48,849 nucleotides of DNA from Rubellimicrobium thermophilum DSM 16684 (GCF_000442315.1 NZ_KE557322.1:33118-81966); one strand, 5' to 3'. Counted from the stretch's first letter, positions 29,628-37,915 are shown. Notes: a model not told the origin generated them from the sequence alone. Made by a program: numbers and translations.

Positions 29628-29727
29628 CAACATCAGAAACGGCGATGCCCTGCCTACTCTGCCAACCCTCTGCGCGAATGCCTGCCGATTGGGCAGCCCG
29701 GGAACTGTCCCCGGACCTGTCACCACC

Positions 29728-30732
29728 TCATGACAGGAGTGCGACGTGCTGCCGTTCCTCGGGATCGAGGGCCTCTGACGCAAACCTGCCATGCAGGGCG
29801 GCCAGCATCGCATCGTCGCGCCCGCGGAGGGCGGCGGCGATCCGCTTGGCGAAGCGGATGTTGCGGCGCAGGGCCTTCTCGAAGAAGGCCTGGGCGCGGC
29901 CGGGATCCTCCTCGAGCAGCTCGATGCCGGTCAGATAGAGGGAATGGGCATCGTTGTTGGCCTCGAGGGACCGGTTCGTCCGTGTCACCTTGGCGAAGGA
30001 GCCGATCACGCGGGCATCGACCGGCTGGCGCGTCAGATGCGCCTCGCAGGCGCGGAGGAGAGCGGCGCGGGCGATCTCGTACATCGCCGTCTCGCGCCGG
30101 TAGCGGTGGAGGAACTGGGGCAGATCGGCAAGCGGCAGGCGCTCCTTTTCGCCCCTGTTGACATTGTAGGACTTCACCTCCGGGGCCGGCATGTCCAGAA
30201 GCTGGAACAGCAGGGCAGCCGAGCGTTCGAAATCCTCGCAGAGGCCGACGAAGTCGATCCCCTCCCGCATCCAGTCCACGACCTCGGCCTCGATGCGGAA
30301 ATGGCGGACAAGACTGTATTTCCGATAATGCTGGGCGAATTCGGCGATGCTGTCGGTGACGGCGGGATCGCGGAGCCTGCGGAAGGCATGCCAGCTCTCC
30401 AGCCGGTCCAGGGGATGCCGCAGGAAGGTGAAGCGGAAGAGATTCTCCCCCGCGCGGTAACCCAGCCTGCCCAGATCGTCCTGCAGGAAGACGGCATCAT
30501 GGCCGTAGACCACAAGCCGTCCGGCAGGCCGCGATCGCCCTTCGAGACGGGCCAGGGCCGCCTTGCGATCGGCGGGGTTGTGACAGGGGATGGCCCTTGT
30601 GCCGTAATGCGCGATCAGGGCCTTTTCCACCGTCGTGCCGGCCGTCTTGTGGGCATGGAAGAAGATCACCAGATGATCGGGATGCGCCAGGATGCGCCGC
30701 AGGTCGTCATAGCTGTCATCGAACAGGAGCAT
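29728..30732 (-). CDS. sulfotransferase family protein
   Basis: 334 residues. PAPS-binding features: FFHAHKTAGTTVEKAL near residue 24 (5'-phosphosulfate loop) and FTFLRHPLDRLESWHAF near residue 98 (3'-phosphate motif with Arg and Ser). Likely transfers sulfate to the polysaccharide in the cytoplasm; the sugar is unknown. The start is ATG 30732 with GGGAAAGG upstream; it follows the next sulfotransferase gene by 25 bp. The C-terminal about 90 residues are helical and Arg-rich, beyond the catalytic fold. No PAPS synthesis genes (cysND, cysC) are in the window. Confidence 0.82.
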   Translation of the reverse strand: MLLFDDSYDDLRRILAHPDHLVIFFHAHKTAGTTVEKALIAHYGTRAIPCHNPADRKAALARLEGRSRPAGRLVVYGHDAVFLQDDLGRLGYRAGENLFRFTFLRHPLDRLESWHAFRRLRDPAVTDSIAEFAQHYRKYSLVRHFRIEAEVVDWMREGIDFVGLCEDFERSAALLFQLLDMPAPEVKSYNVNRGEKERLPLADLPQFLHRYRRETAMYEIARAALLRACEAHLTRQPVDARVIGSFAKVTRTNRSLEANNDAHSLYLTGIELLEEDPGRAQAFFEKALRRNIRFAKRIAAALRGRDDAMLAALHGRFASEALDPEERQHVALLS

Positions 30733-30757
30733 CGGCCTTTCCCGTGATTTTCCGTGA

Positions 30758-31438
30758 TCATGTGGCTGGCGACGGATCCGGAGCGGCCCGGTGCAGCCGG
30801 CCTTCCGCCCTCAGCCGCCGCAGAAACTCTTCCTCGGCGGCAAAACGCTTGCGCAGGACGGTCATGTCCTCTGCCGAATAGCAGGACAGGTAATCCTGTT
30901 CCTGATCGGGATTGGCGTTCAGACGAGGCAGGCTCTGATTCGGAAAGCCCAGCTCGGCGCACAGGTCGCGATAGGTCTGCTCAAGACGGTCGTAAGGGAC
31001 GAATTCATCCACGAGGAGAGCCCCATCCGCGCCCAAGGCGAAATCCGGCACCGTATCCTCATTGACATACGGGCTGCGCAGATAGGCAGAGAAGGACATC
31101 CCGTCGATCCAGGGATATTTGGCGCTGTTCTTCCGGTGATGGCGCTGACAGTAGAAATAGAAGGAGGCAACCCGTTCGGGATAGGGCCGCAGCGAGACCA
31201 GATACACCCGGGTGCGATCCTTTCGCAGACCGGTCAGGGCCAGGATCTCGCGCGCCTTGGCATGTTTCCACAGCCCGCCCGCCCGCGCCCCCGCCTGGCT
31301 GCGCGCCTCGCCCTCCCGGGTATAGCCGTAGAACTCCACCCGCCGGGGCGGCAGCAGGTCGATCAGCCCCCGGCAGAAGGAGGTGCCTCCGGCCTTGCGC
31401 AGATGGACGATGACGATCTTGCGGTCGATGATGAGCAT
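30758..31438 (-). CDS. sulfotransferase family protein (Sulfotransfer_2-like)
   Basis: 226 residues. The phosphosulfate loop is VIVHLRKAGGTSFCRGL near residue 8, and a 3'-phosphate motif is VSLRPYPERVASFYFY near residue 83. ATG 31438 begins just before the loop, where the family begins; the upstream in-frame extension to 31579 has no similarity. It belongs with the sulfotransferase 25 bp downstream; the two share only the short motifs by eye, so they are likely separate specificities. A 137-bp gap separates it from the upstream dehydrogenase gene. Confidence 0.8.
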   Translation of the reverse strand: MLIIDRKIVIVHLRKAGGTSFCRGLIDLLPPRRVEFYGYTREGEARSQAGARAGGLWKHAKAREILALTGLRKDRTRVYLVSLRPYPERVASFYFYCQRHHRKNSAKYPWIDGMSFSAYLRSPYVNEDTVPDFALGADGALLVDEFVPYDRLEQTYRDLCAELGFPNQSLPRLNANPDQEQDYLSCYSAEDMTVLRKRFAAEEEFLRRLRAEGRLHRAAPDPSPAT

Positions 31439-31575
31439 GGGCCTCGCAGGAGTGGAAGTTCGGAAGAAGGAGAGCAGGCCATCCCGTTGCGACCTGGCAT
31501 CAGCCCCCGGCGATGAAGAGCGGCTCTTGTGACATGGGGCGCCACAGGGCACTCCGGGGACCGGCCGGTCCCCGG

Positions 31576-32493
31576 TCACCCCAGCACGGACGCCAGATTG
31601 CGCAGCGTGTTGGCATGAACCGCCTCGACAGCGCGCAGGCCGTTGTTGGCATTGTGGCTGCTCAGCACGACATTGTCTAGGCGGCGCAGCGGGCTGGAGG
31701 CCGGAAGCGGCTCCTCCTCGAAGACATCGAGCCCCGCCCCGCCCAGATGGCCCGACTCCAGCGCCGCCACGAGCGCGGCTTCGTCCACCAGCGGCCCGCG
31801 CGCGACATTGACAAGGATCGCCCCCCTGCGCATCGCGGCGAGGAAGCGCGCATCGACGATATGCCGGTTCTCGGGCGTGAGGGCACAGGCGAGGCAGACC
31901 ACATCCGCCCGCGCCGCCAGATCGAGCGGCGGCACGGAGCCGGCCACGAAGGGGTCATGATGGATGACCTCCATGCCGAAGGCCCGTCCCAGCTCGGCGA
32001 TGCGGCCGCCGATCGCCCCCAGGCCGATCATGCCGAGCGTGGCGCCGCGCAGCTCCACGCCTTGGGGCTTGGGCCAGGCGCCGGCGCGGATCGCCCGGTC
32101 GATCGCGGCCAGATGCCGGCGCAGCATCAGGATCAGGCCGATCGCCACCTCGGCCACCGCATCGGCGAAGGCGCCGGGCGAGTTCAGGACCGGCACGCCC
32201 AGTTCGGCCGCCGCTGCCCGGTCGATGCTGTCGAGCCCCGTGCCCCATTTGGCGATCACCCGCAGACGGGGCAGGAAGGCGGACAGCACGTCCCGGGTGA
32301 TGCGGTCGTCGCCGGCCAGCCAGCCATCCACTTCGCCGGCGAAGGCCAGGCACTGGCCTTCGTCCATGAACTGGCCATAGGTCACGCGATCCGGCGCCCA
32401 GAGGGGCTCGTGACCCATGGCGCGCAGCGCGGCGTCGAAGCGGTCCCGCTCCTTCAGCATCATGATGTTGCTCACCAGCACCTGCGCCATCAT
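31576..32493 (-). CDS. D-isomer-specific 2-hydroxyacid dehydrogenase
   Basis: NAD(P)-dependent oxidoreductase acting on a 2-keto/2-hydroxy acid (phosphoglycerate-dehydrogenase/glycerate family). About 305 residues. Cofactor loop LGMIGLGAIGGRIAELGRAFG near residue 145 (shown in part), catalytic Arg in NVARGPLVDE, Glu in GLDVFEEEPLP and a His in LSSHNANNG. No ACT or other regulatory domain follows, so it is not classic SerA. ATG 32493 (or 32490) has AGGGGGTGG upstream. It lies 81 bp after the cytidylyltransferase gene. The neighbouring FAH-family enzyme would also act on keto acids, which suggests a sugar-acid route. Confidence 0.85.
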   Translation of the reverse strand: MMAQVLVSNIMMLKERDRFDAALRAMGHEPLWAPDRVTYGQFMDEGQCLAFAGEVDGWLAGDDRITRDVLSAFLPRLRVIAKWGTGLDSIDRAAAAELGVPVLNSPGAFADAVAEVAIGLILMLRRHLAAIDRAIRAGAWPKPQGVELRGATLGMIGLGAIGGRIAELGRAFGMEVIHHDPFVAGSVPPLDLAARADVVCLACALTPENRHIVDARFLAAMRRGAILVNVARGPLVDEAALVAALESGHLGGAGLDVFEEEPLPASSPLRRLDNVVLSSHNANNGLRAVEAVHANTLRNLASVLG

Positions 32494-32574
32494 CCACCCC
32501 CTGTCCTGCGGTTCCGTCCTGTCCTGTCGCCTGCCCCCGGGGGCAGGCCACATATCGCCCGGCCTGACAGCCGA

Positions 32575-33243
32575 TCAGGCTCCATGCACCACGGGCCAGA
32601 GCGCCGCGGCGATGTCCAGATCCTCCTGCGTCTTGATGACATGCCCGGCCATGCGGCCCACGGAGGCCAGCCCGATGCGCCCGGCATAGGTCGCACAGGC
32701 CCCGCGCTCGGCCGCCTCGAGGAAGGTCGCACGGCGCCAGGCCGTCACCGCCCAGACGATGCGGCGCACCGGCTCCAGATCCTGGCTGTTCTGCTTCCTC
32801 GCGAAGGTGAAGTTCACCGGCTGGCCCCGGTAGAGGCATTCGAGATTCTCGTCCACGACGCTCATCACCGCGTCATGCTCGTCCCGCTTCACGATCTCGA
32901 GGAAGGCGCGCAGATCGGCAACCGTCAGCAGCGGCGCGATGGAATGGACCTGCACGACCCAGTCGCAGTCATGGGCGCGCAGGAATTCGGTGACGAATTC
33001 CTCGCTCGTGGCCTCGTTGGAGCCCAGCTCCTCGGGGCGGCGATGGAAGCGCGCACCCTCGGCCTCGGCGATGGGGGCGAAATCGGGATGTTCGGAATTG
33101 ACCCAGACCTCGTCGAAGGCGCCTGCCGCCTGCGCCTTGCGGATGGCATGGACGATCAGCGGCGCGCCCGCGATCGGGGCGAGGTTCTTCTTCGGCAGGC
33201 GCTGGCTGCCCATGCGGGCAGGAATCATGGCGAGGATCTTCAA
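32575..33243 (-). CDS. CMP-sugar synthetase-like cytidylyltransferase (acylneuraminate cytidylyltransferase family)
   Basis: Likely activates a sugar acid with CTP. 222 residues. Seen: the nucleotide-binding IPARMGSQRLPKKNL at the N terminus, VWVNSEHPDFA, and WVVQVHSIAPLL near residue 95 corresponding to the substrate-side motif of NeuA-type enzymes. The TTG start at 33243 has GGGGGAG 6 bp upstream and places the motif at residue 7, as in relatives. It is the first gene of the minus-strand block. No NeuB/KdsA-type synthase is found in the window, so the sugar acid may be made by the downstream enzymes or elsewhere. CMP-Kdo synthetase (KdsB) is less likely from the motif wording. Confidence 0.78.
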   Translation of the reverse strand: MKILAMIPARMGSQRLPKKNLAPIAGAPLIVHAIRKAQAAGAFDEVWVNSEHPDFAPIAEAEGARFHRRPEELGSNEATSEEFVTEFLRAHDCDWVVQVHSIAPLLTVADLRAFLEIVKRDEHDAVMSVVDENLECLYRGQPVNFTFARKQNSQDLEPVRRIVWAVTAWRRATFLEAAERGACATYAGRIGLASVGRMAGHVIKTQEDLDIAAALWPVVHGA

Positions 33244-33320
33244 GGCGGCTCCCCCGGTCTGGACAGGTCGTGAAGCGTTCTAGACGGGCCTGTCGCAGAG
33301 GTCCACGATGCGGTCCACGG

Positions 33321-33349
33321 AAAACGGTCCCCCGCAGGACGGGGGACCG
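33321..33349 (-). terminator. rho-independent terminator of the M10 protease gene
   Basis: CGGTCCCCCG and CGGGGGACCG make a perfect 10-bp stem around CAGGA, and on the minus strand it is followed directly by TTTT. It lies 28 bp after the protease stop and separates it from the cytidylyltransferase gene. This is the best terminator in the window. Confidence 0.8.
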
Positions 33350-33376
33350 CTGCTGCACGGACGGCACCGGCAGGGT

Positions 33377-36300
33377 TCAGAAGATGAACTCGTTGGCCGT
33401 GAGGTTCGACGCCAGGATGCCGACCAGCGTGATGGTGTTGGCATTGGCGGTGATCACGGCCCCCGAGGCCCCCTGGGTGAGATGGTTGCTGACCAGATCG
33501 GCAAAGCTCGTGATGGCGGCCACGCCCGAGAGATCGATCTTCTCGAAGGGATCGGAGATCGAGAAGTCGAGGATCTCGTCGATGCCGAAATTGCCCGAGA
33601 AGACGAAGGTGTCCGAATTCGAGCCGCCCCGCAGCGTGTCGTTGCCGGCCGCACCGGTCAGGATGTCGTTGCCGCTGCCCCCGTCGATCGAGTCATCGCC
33701 GGCGCCGCCATGCAGCACGTCGTGCCCCGTCCCGCCAAGCAGCTCGTCATTGCCGTTTTCGCCGCTGAGGCTGTCGTCACCGTTGCCGCCGTTGAGTGTG
33801 TCGTTGCCGGCACCGCCGCTCAGCACGTCGTTGCCGTCAAGCCCGTTGAGCCGGTTGTCCGCCCCGTTGCCGGTGATCATGTTGTCGAGCGCATTGCCGA
33901 CACCGTTGATCGACACCGCACCGAGCAGGGTCAGGTGCTCCACATCCGGCGACAGGGCGCTGAGACTGTAGCTGACCCAGGCATAGATCGAATCGGTGCC
34001 CCCGCCCGCACTTTCGAAAACGCGGTCGCCGCCATTGTTGACGTAGTAGGTGTCGTCGCCGAGGCCTCCATACATCATGTCCGCCCCGGCCCCGCCATCC
34101 AGCAGGTCGTCATCGGCCCCGCCATAAAGGGTGTCGTTATTCGAGCCGCCATAAAGGCTGTCACTGTGCGCCTCTCCGTACAGTATGTCCCGCGCCGTGC
34201 CGCCTTCCAGGATGTCGTTGCCGTCCCCGCCCAGGATCATGTCCGCGCCGCCGAAGCCGAAGACGCTGTCGTCCCCTCCGTTCGCCACGATGGTGTTGGC
34301 CCGGCGACTTCCCGTGATCGTGTCGCCATTGTCCCCTGTCTCGAGATTCTCGACGCCCACGATCGCCGCGCTGAAGGCCGTGCCGTTGGAGTAGGTGCCG
34401 GCAGCGAGATCGACGATGAACGGATCGAAGGCGAACGTCTGGAGGATGACCAGGTCGATGCCCGCGCCGCCGTAGAAGTCGTCGTAGGACTCGCCCGAGA
34501 CATAGACCATCAGGTCGCTGCCGTCCCCGCCATAAAGGGTGTCGCGCCCGCCCCCGCCATAGAGGATGTCGTCGCCGCCGCCGGTGCGGATGATGTTGGC
34601 GCCGGCCGTGCCCCAGATCGTGTCGTTGGCGCCACCGGTCCAGACCTCCTCGAAGCCCTCGAACCGCTCGATCGTGCTCCAGTTGGAGGGCACGCCCGTG
34701 GCCATGTCAAAGATGTACTGCACGTTCCCGAAGCTCAGGTCGAGGATGTCCCAGCCCGCGCCGCCGTAGAATGTCTCCGCCCCGAAGCGCGCGCGCATGA
34801 CATCGTCGCCGCCGCCGCCGTAGAGCGTGTTGCCGTTGCCGGCCGAGATGATCTCGTTGCCGCCTGAGCTGTCGTAGAAGATCTCGATCGACTGCATCGC
34901 GAGCGTCGGGCTGTTGGCGAAGCTCGTGATCATGATCTGGTTCAGGAAGTCGAAGGTCGAGCCCGCGGTCGAGTCGGCGGCGTGGCTCAGCGTGTCGGTG
35001 CCCGTGCCCCCATAGACCGCGTCGTAGTAGCGCCCGGCGAGCGAGATGAAGGTGTCGTTCCCGGCCCCGCCGTAGAAGGTCTGGGTGCCCCAGGTTCCCG
35101 TCATCGTGTCGTTGAGGCTCGTGCCGATGACGGTTTCCACGCCGAGGATCGTCTGCGCCCCTTCGGCCCCGCCGGTCGTGTAGGTGCCCGCGTCGAGGTT
35201 CACGTTGACGGCGGCCCAAGTGTAGCCCGACATGCTCAGGGTATCGACGCCGATCCCGCCGAAGATGTCGTCGATGAAGTTGCTCCCGAAGATCGAGACG
35301 ATGTCGTCGCCGGCGCCCCCGTAGATCTGGTCCACGAACAGCCCGCCGTCGAAGCTGTCGTTGCCGGCCCCGCCGTAGAGAACGTCCTCGCCCGAGTGGC
35401 CGTAGAGCGTGTCGTCGCCGCCATTGCCGGTCAGCGTGTTGGCGACCTGATTGCCGTAAATGGTGTCGTGGCCCGACCCGCCGATCGCGTTCTCGATGAT
35501 GGAGCGCAGGTCGCCGTTGAAGAGCAGCGCATTGGCGATGTTGCCGCGCGCATAGTTGCCGTTGCCCAGATAGGCCAGCTGGGTGCTCGAGAAGGTGGAC
35601 CAGCCCCCGGGATTGAGATCGAGCGTGAGGTCTGTCGTGTAGTTCGACAGATCGTAGGTGTCGATGCCGCCGCCGTCCCAGATCGTCGCGAAGATGCGGT
35701 TGGCGCCGGGGTTGATGGCCACGTTCCCGTTGACGAGGGTCTGCCCCGTCGTCGGGCTCCAGGTATAGACGGTGTTGCCCGAGTTGGTCGTGTAGTCGGC
35801 GCCGTACATGTATTGCAGCGCGGCGATGTCGTACATCATGAAGGTCTGGGCAAAGCCCCAGGTCTCGTTCGCGAAGCCCGAGCTGCCCACATAGGACCGG
35901 TAGGGCATCACCGAGAATTCCTGCCCGAGCAGATGGGACGGCATCGCGCCATAAACATTCGTCTCGTGCCCGTGCTTGAGCCCGAGACTGTGGCCAAGCT
36001 CGTGGAGCACCGCGAACCAGTCGAAGTTGCCCGCCACGGGCGAGCGGTAGCCCACGCCGAAGAAGGCATCGCCGCCGGCCACGCCGCTGCTGGGGTAATA
36101 GGCATAGGCCGCTGCACCGACGGTGTTGGGATCCGATGTGTTGGCGACGCGGATCGTCCCCGTGCCCACGCCGCTGCCGGCATAATCGATGGCGAGATTC
36201 GTGAAGCCCTCGACGCCGAAGCCGGCCGCCCCGGAAGGCTGCGTGTAGATCGCGCTGTTGAGCGCGAAATGCACCGCGATCATCTGCTGGGCCGTGACCT

Positions 36301-36880
36301 GCGAGAAATTGGTGAAGGCCTCGGGATGGCTCGCCTGGTAGTCGCTCCGGGAATCGGGGTCGGAATAGGTGATCAGCGTGTTGTTCCAGCGCACCGCGCT
36401 CAGCAGCCCGTCGATGCCCTGATTGCCCGAGGCCGCGACCGAGGTCGCGGTGGCGCCCGACCCGTTGTGCTGCGGCCCGTCGCTGCCGACGGGCGTGGCC
36501 GTCGGATCGCTGAGCGTGGCGCAGAAGGGGCAGCCGCAGTCCGCCACGGGGGCGACCGTGCCGGTCACGCCAGTCGTGGCCTCGGGCAGGGCGAAGACGG
36601 GGCCGAGCCCTCCCACCGGCAGCGGAAACGGAGAGAGGGAGACGAAGCCCTCGACGGCGATGTCGGACAGGCGGTCTGTCAGAGCGGCATCGGCGCCGGC
36701 GGCCACCGTCGCCGCCCGTTCGGCGTTCAGACCAGACTCTTCCCCAAGGCCGCCCTCGACCGCATCGCCGATCGGGGTGTCCCGCGGTTCGTCCCCTGGC
36801 TCCTCCGGGATCTCCGGGAACGGAGGCTCCTCGTTCAGCTCGGCCGTCTCGCCGAGAAATGCAGTCAGATCATGGGCCAT
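33377..36880 (-). CDS. RTX-type M10 (serralysin-like) metalloprotease
   Basis: Secreted zinc endopeptidase, 1167 residues, longer than classic serralysins (about 480) because of extended RTX blocks. Seen: an acidic N-terminal leader without a signal peptide, catalytic zinc motif HELGHSLGLKHGH near residue 302, the Met-turn SVMPYRSY shortly after, then from about residue 480 many glycine-rich calcium-binding nonapeptides (GGAGND, GGAGDD, GGDGSD and similar) in several blocks, and a hydrophobic C-terminal end NEFIF as in type I secretion substrates. ATG 36880 has ACGGAG 8 bp upstream. It has its own promoter and terminator. The dedicated ABC secretion system is not in the window; both this protein and the RTX/DUF4214 protein at 2036 would need one. 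Confidence 0.9.
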   Translation of the reverse strand: MAHDLTAFLGETAELNEEPPFPEIPEEPGDEPRDTPIGDAVEGGLGEESGLNAERAATVAAGADAALTDRLSDIAVEGFVSLSPFPLPVGGLGPVFALPEATTGVTGTVAPVADCGCPFCATLSDPTATPVGSDGPQHNGSGATATSVAASGNQGIDGLLSAVRWNNTLITYSDPDSRSDYQASHPEAFTNFSQVTAQQMIAVHFALNSAIYTQPSGAAGFGVEGFTNLAIDYAGSGVGTGTIRVANTSDPNTVGAAAYAYYPSSGVAGGDAFFGVGYRSPVAGNFDWFAVLHELGHSLGLKHGHETNVYGAMPSHLLGQEFSVMPYRSYVGSSGFANETWGFAQTFMMYDIAALQYMYGADYTTNSGNTVYTWSPTTGQTLVNGNVAINPGANRIFATIWDGGGIDTYDLSNYTTDLTLDLNPGGWSTFSSTQLAYLGNGNYARGNIANALLFNGDLRSIIENAIGGSGHDTIYGNQVANTLTGNGGDDTLYGHSGEDVLYGGAGNDSFDGGLFVDQIYGGAGDDIVSIFGSNFIDDIFGGIGVDTLSMSGYTWAAVNVNLDAGTYTTGGAEGAQTILGVETVIGTSLNDTMTGTWGTQTFYGGAGNDTFISLAGRYYDAVYGGTGTDTLSHAADSTAGSTFDFLNQIMITSFANSPTLAMQSIEIFYDSSGGNEIISAGNGNTLYGGGGDDVMRARFGAETFYGGAGWDILDLSFGNVQYIFDMATGVPSNWSTIERFEGFEEVWTGGANDTIWGTAGANIIRTGGGDDILYGGGGRDTLYGGDGSDLMVYVSGESYDDFYGGAGIDLVILQTFAFDPFIVDLAAGTYSNGTAFSAAIVGVENLETGDNGDTITGSRRANTIVANGGDDSVFGFGGADMILGGDGNDILEGGTARDILYGEAHSDSLYGGSNNDTLYGGADDDLLDGGAGADMMYGGLGDDTYYVNNGGDRVFESAGGGTDSIYAWVSYSLSALSPDVEHLTLLGAVSINGVGNALDNMITGNGADNRLNGLDGNDVLSGGAGNDTLNGGNGDDSLSGENGNDELLGGTGHDVLHGGAGDDSIDGGSGNDILTGAAGNDTLRGGSNSDTFVFSGNFGIDEILDFSISDPFEKIDLSGVAAITSFADLVSNHLTQGASGAVITANANTITLVGILASNLTANEFIF

Positions 36881-36929
36881 GGAAAAGCTCCGTCCGGAGA
36901 TCAAAAAGAAAGAGACACGAAATGGCCCA

Positions 36930-36958
36930 ATGGTAAACTTTTCTTGACCCAGCGGCAA
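36930..36958 (-). promoter_or_regulatory. candidate promoter of the M10 protease gene
   Basis: On the minus strand TTGCCG (36958-36953) and TACCAT (36935-36930) are 17 bp apart, giving a 5' leader of roughly 40 nt. The spacer and leader are unusually A/T-rich. On the + strand the same gap offers a TTGACC at 36944-36949 that could serve the divergent lipoprotein gene, but its -10 is poor. Confidence 0.45.
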
Positions 36959-37038
36959 CGGGAGAGTTGTCATGTCACCCCGGACAGTCCTAGATGGCGG
37001 GCGTGGCGCAGTGCCCGCAGATGCCGGAGGCCCGTCCG

Positions 37039-37509
37039 ATGCGGTTGCGTGGATTCGTCCTGGCCGTCCTCCTGCCGGGCTGCACCCTCGCCGCAGGAGA
37101 GATCGGGAGGCAGACGGGCGGTCCTGCCGCTCCCTCGTCGGCCTCCATCCCAGGGAACCCCGGCATGTCTGCTCCCCCGGTCCTGCCTCCGCCGCAATAC
37201 AGCCCGGACGAATCGGCCCGTCGGGCCTTTGATGAGGCTTCGGCCGCCGGCAGCAGCGCTGCCCTGATCCTCTTCCTCGCGCGAGAGCCGGACAGCCCCT
37301 ATCGCGACGAGGCGCTTGCCCGGCTCGAGGCACGCCGCCAGCCCGACCCGCCGGGGACGGCCGCCGCCCTCGCCCCGGCGGATGCCGCTGTCATCGAGGC
37401 CTTCGATGCCGCGCGTCTGGCCGGCAGCCGCAGCGCCTGGGAGGCCTTCCTGGCCGCCCATGGCACGCATCCCCTTGCGGCGCTGGCGCAGCAGCTCATG
37501 GCGCGCTGA
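37039..37509 (+). CDS. small hypothetical lipoprotein
   Basis: 156 residues. The start MRLRGFVLAVLLPGC gives an arginine-bearing n-region, a hydrophobic core and a lipobox LLPG-C, so it is probably lipid-anchored at the envelope. After a Pro/Ser/Gly-rich linker comes a helical region with two related stretches: ARRAFDEASAAGSSAALILF and AFDAARLAGSRSAWEAFLAA. No enzyme motif is seen and I do not recognise the family. ATG 37039 has GGAGG about 9 bp upstream; the in-frame ATG at 36994 would bury the signal peptide. It is divergent from the protease gene; serralysins elsewhere often have an envelope inhibitor next door, but no inhibitor similarity is visible. Confidence 0.7.
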   Translation: MRLRGFVLAVLLPGCTLAAGEIGRQTGGPAAPSSASIPGNPGMSAPPVLPPPQYSPDESARRAFDEASAAGSSAALILFLAREPDSPYRDEALARLEARRQPDPPGTAAALAPADAAVIEAFDAARLAGSRSAWEAFLAAHGTHPLAALAQQLMAR

Positions 37510-37540
37510 GACGGCTCGCCGCGGCGGGTCATCGCCGCAA

Positions 37541-37569
37541 CCGTCATCGCACTGTCACGAAACCGTTGC
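37541..37569 (+). promoter_or_regulatory. Pho-box-like PhoB binding site
   Basis: Three heptamers at exact 11-bp spacing: CCGTCAT (37541), CTGTCAC (37552) and CCGTTGC (37563), with 4-bp spacers CGCA and GAAA. This matches the known PhoB box design (direct CTGTCAT-type repeats every 11 bp). It lies upstream of the phoU-phoB genes, which suggests autoregulation under phosphate limitation. The third repeat is weak. Confidence 0.6.
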
Positions 37570-37660
37570 AGAAGCCTCATTGAAACGCCCTAGCCGGGGT
37601 GCTGAGGTGGACGGCAGGCCGCAGCCGCGCCACCCTGGGGAGAGGACTCGAGGAGAGCCG

Positions 37661-37915
37661 ATGACGAATGCCCTGACAGCCCTCGTCTTCCGTGCGGGCA
37701 TCCGTCCGGCCCGGCCCCGCAGGAACGGGGGCCCGGTCCGGGGATCCGGCCGGGCCGGTCGCCCCCCTGCCACCGCCCCCCGGGCCAGGTCCGGCAGAGC
37801 CCTGCCCCGACCGCGCGCGGAGCGGGTCGGCAGGCCGGAGATCTTCACCCGTTCCAGGACAAACAGACCGGATCCGGCATCCCGGACCGGATCGGCCGAG
37901 GAGTTCCCCCGATGA
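37661..37915 (+). other. short ORF of doubtful coding status between the Pho box and phoU
   Basis: 84 codons from ATG 37661, with a good GAGGAGAG ribosome-binding stretch, to a stop overlapping the phoU start by 4 bp. Its first residues MTNALTALVFRAG look like the beginning of a signal peptide, such as that of PstS, but the rest is Arg/Pro-rich with no hydrophobic core, cleavage site or homology. Near its end EIFTRSRTNR loosely recalls the C terminus of PstB. I read it as a possible scar of a deleted pst operon or a leader ORF, not as a confident gene. The remainder of the 402-bp gap 37510-37911 holds the Pho box and nothing else I can recognise. Confidence 0.35.

Noticed and set aside
33377..35500. 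A tandem DNA repeat or CRISPR-like array
   Set aside because: The periodicity comes from RTX nonapeptide codons within the protease gene; units vary in sequence and length and there are no spacers.
34982..37267. A 761-codon plus-strand open frame opposite the protease gene
   Set aside because: Val/Ala/Asp-rich antisense reading of RTX repeats; the protease on the other strand has catalytic motifs, promoter and terminator.
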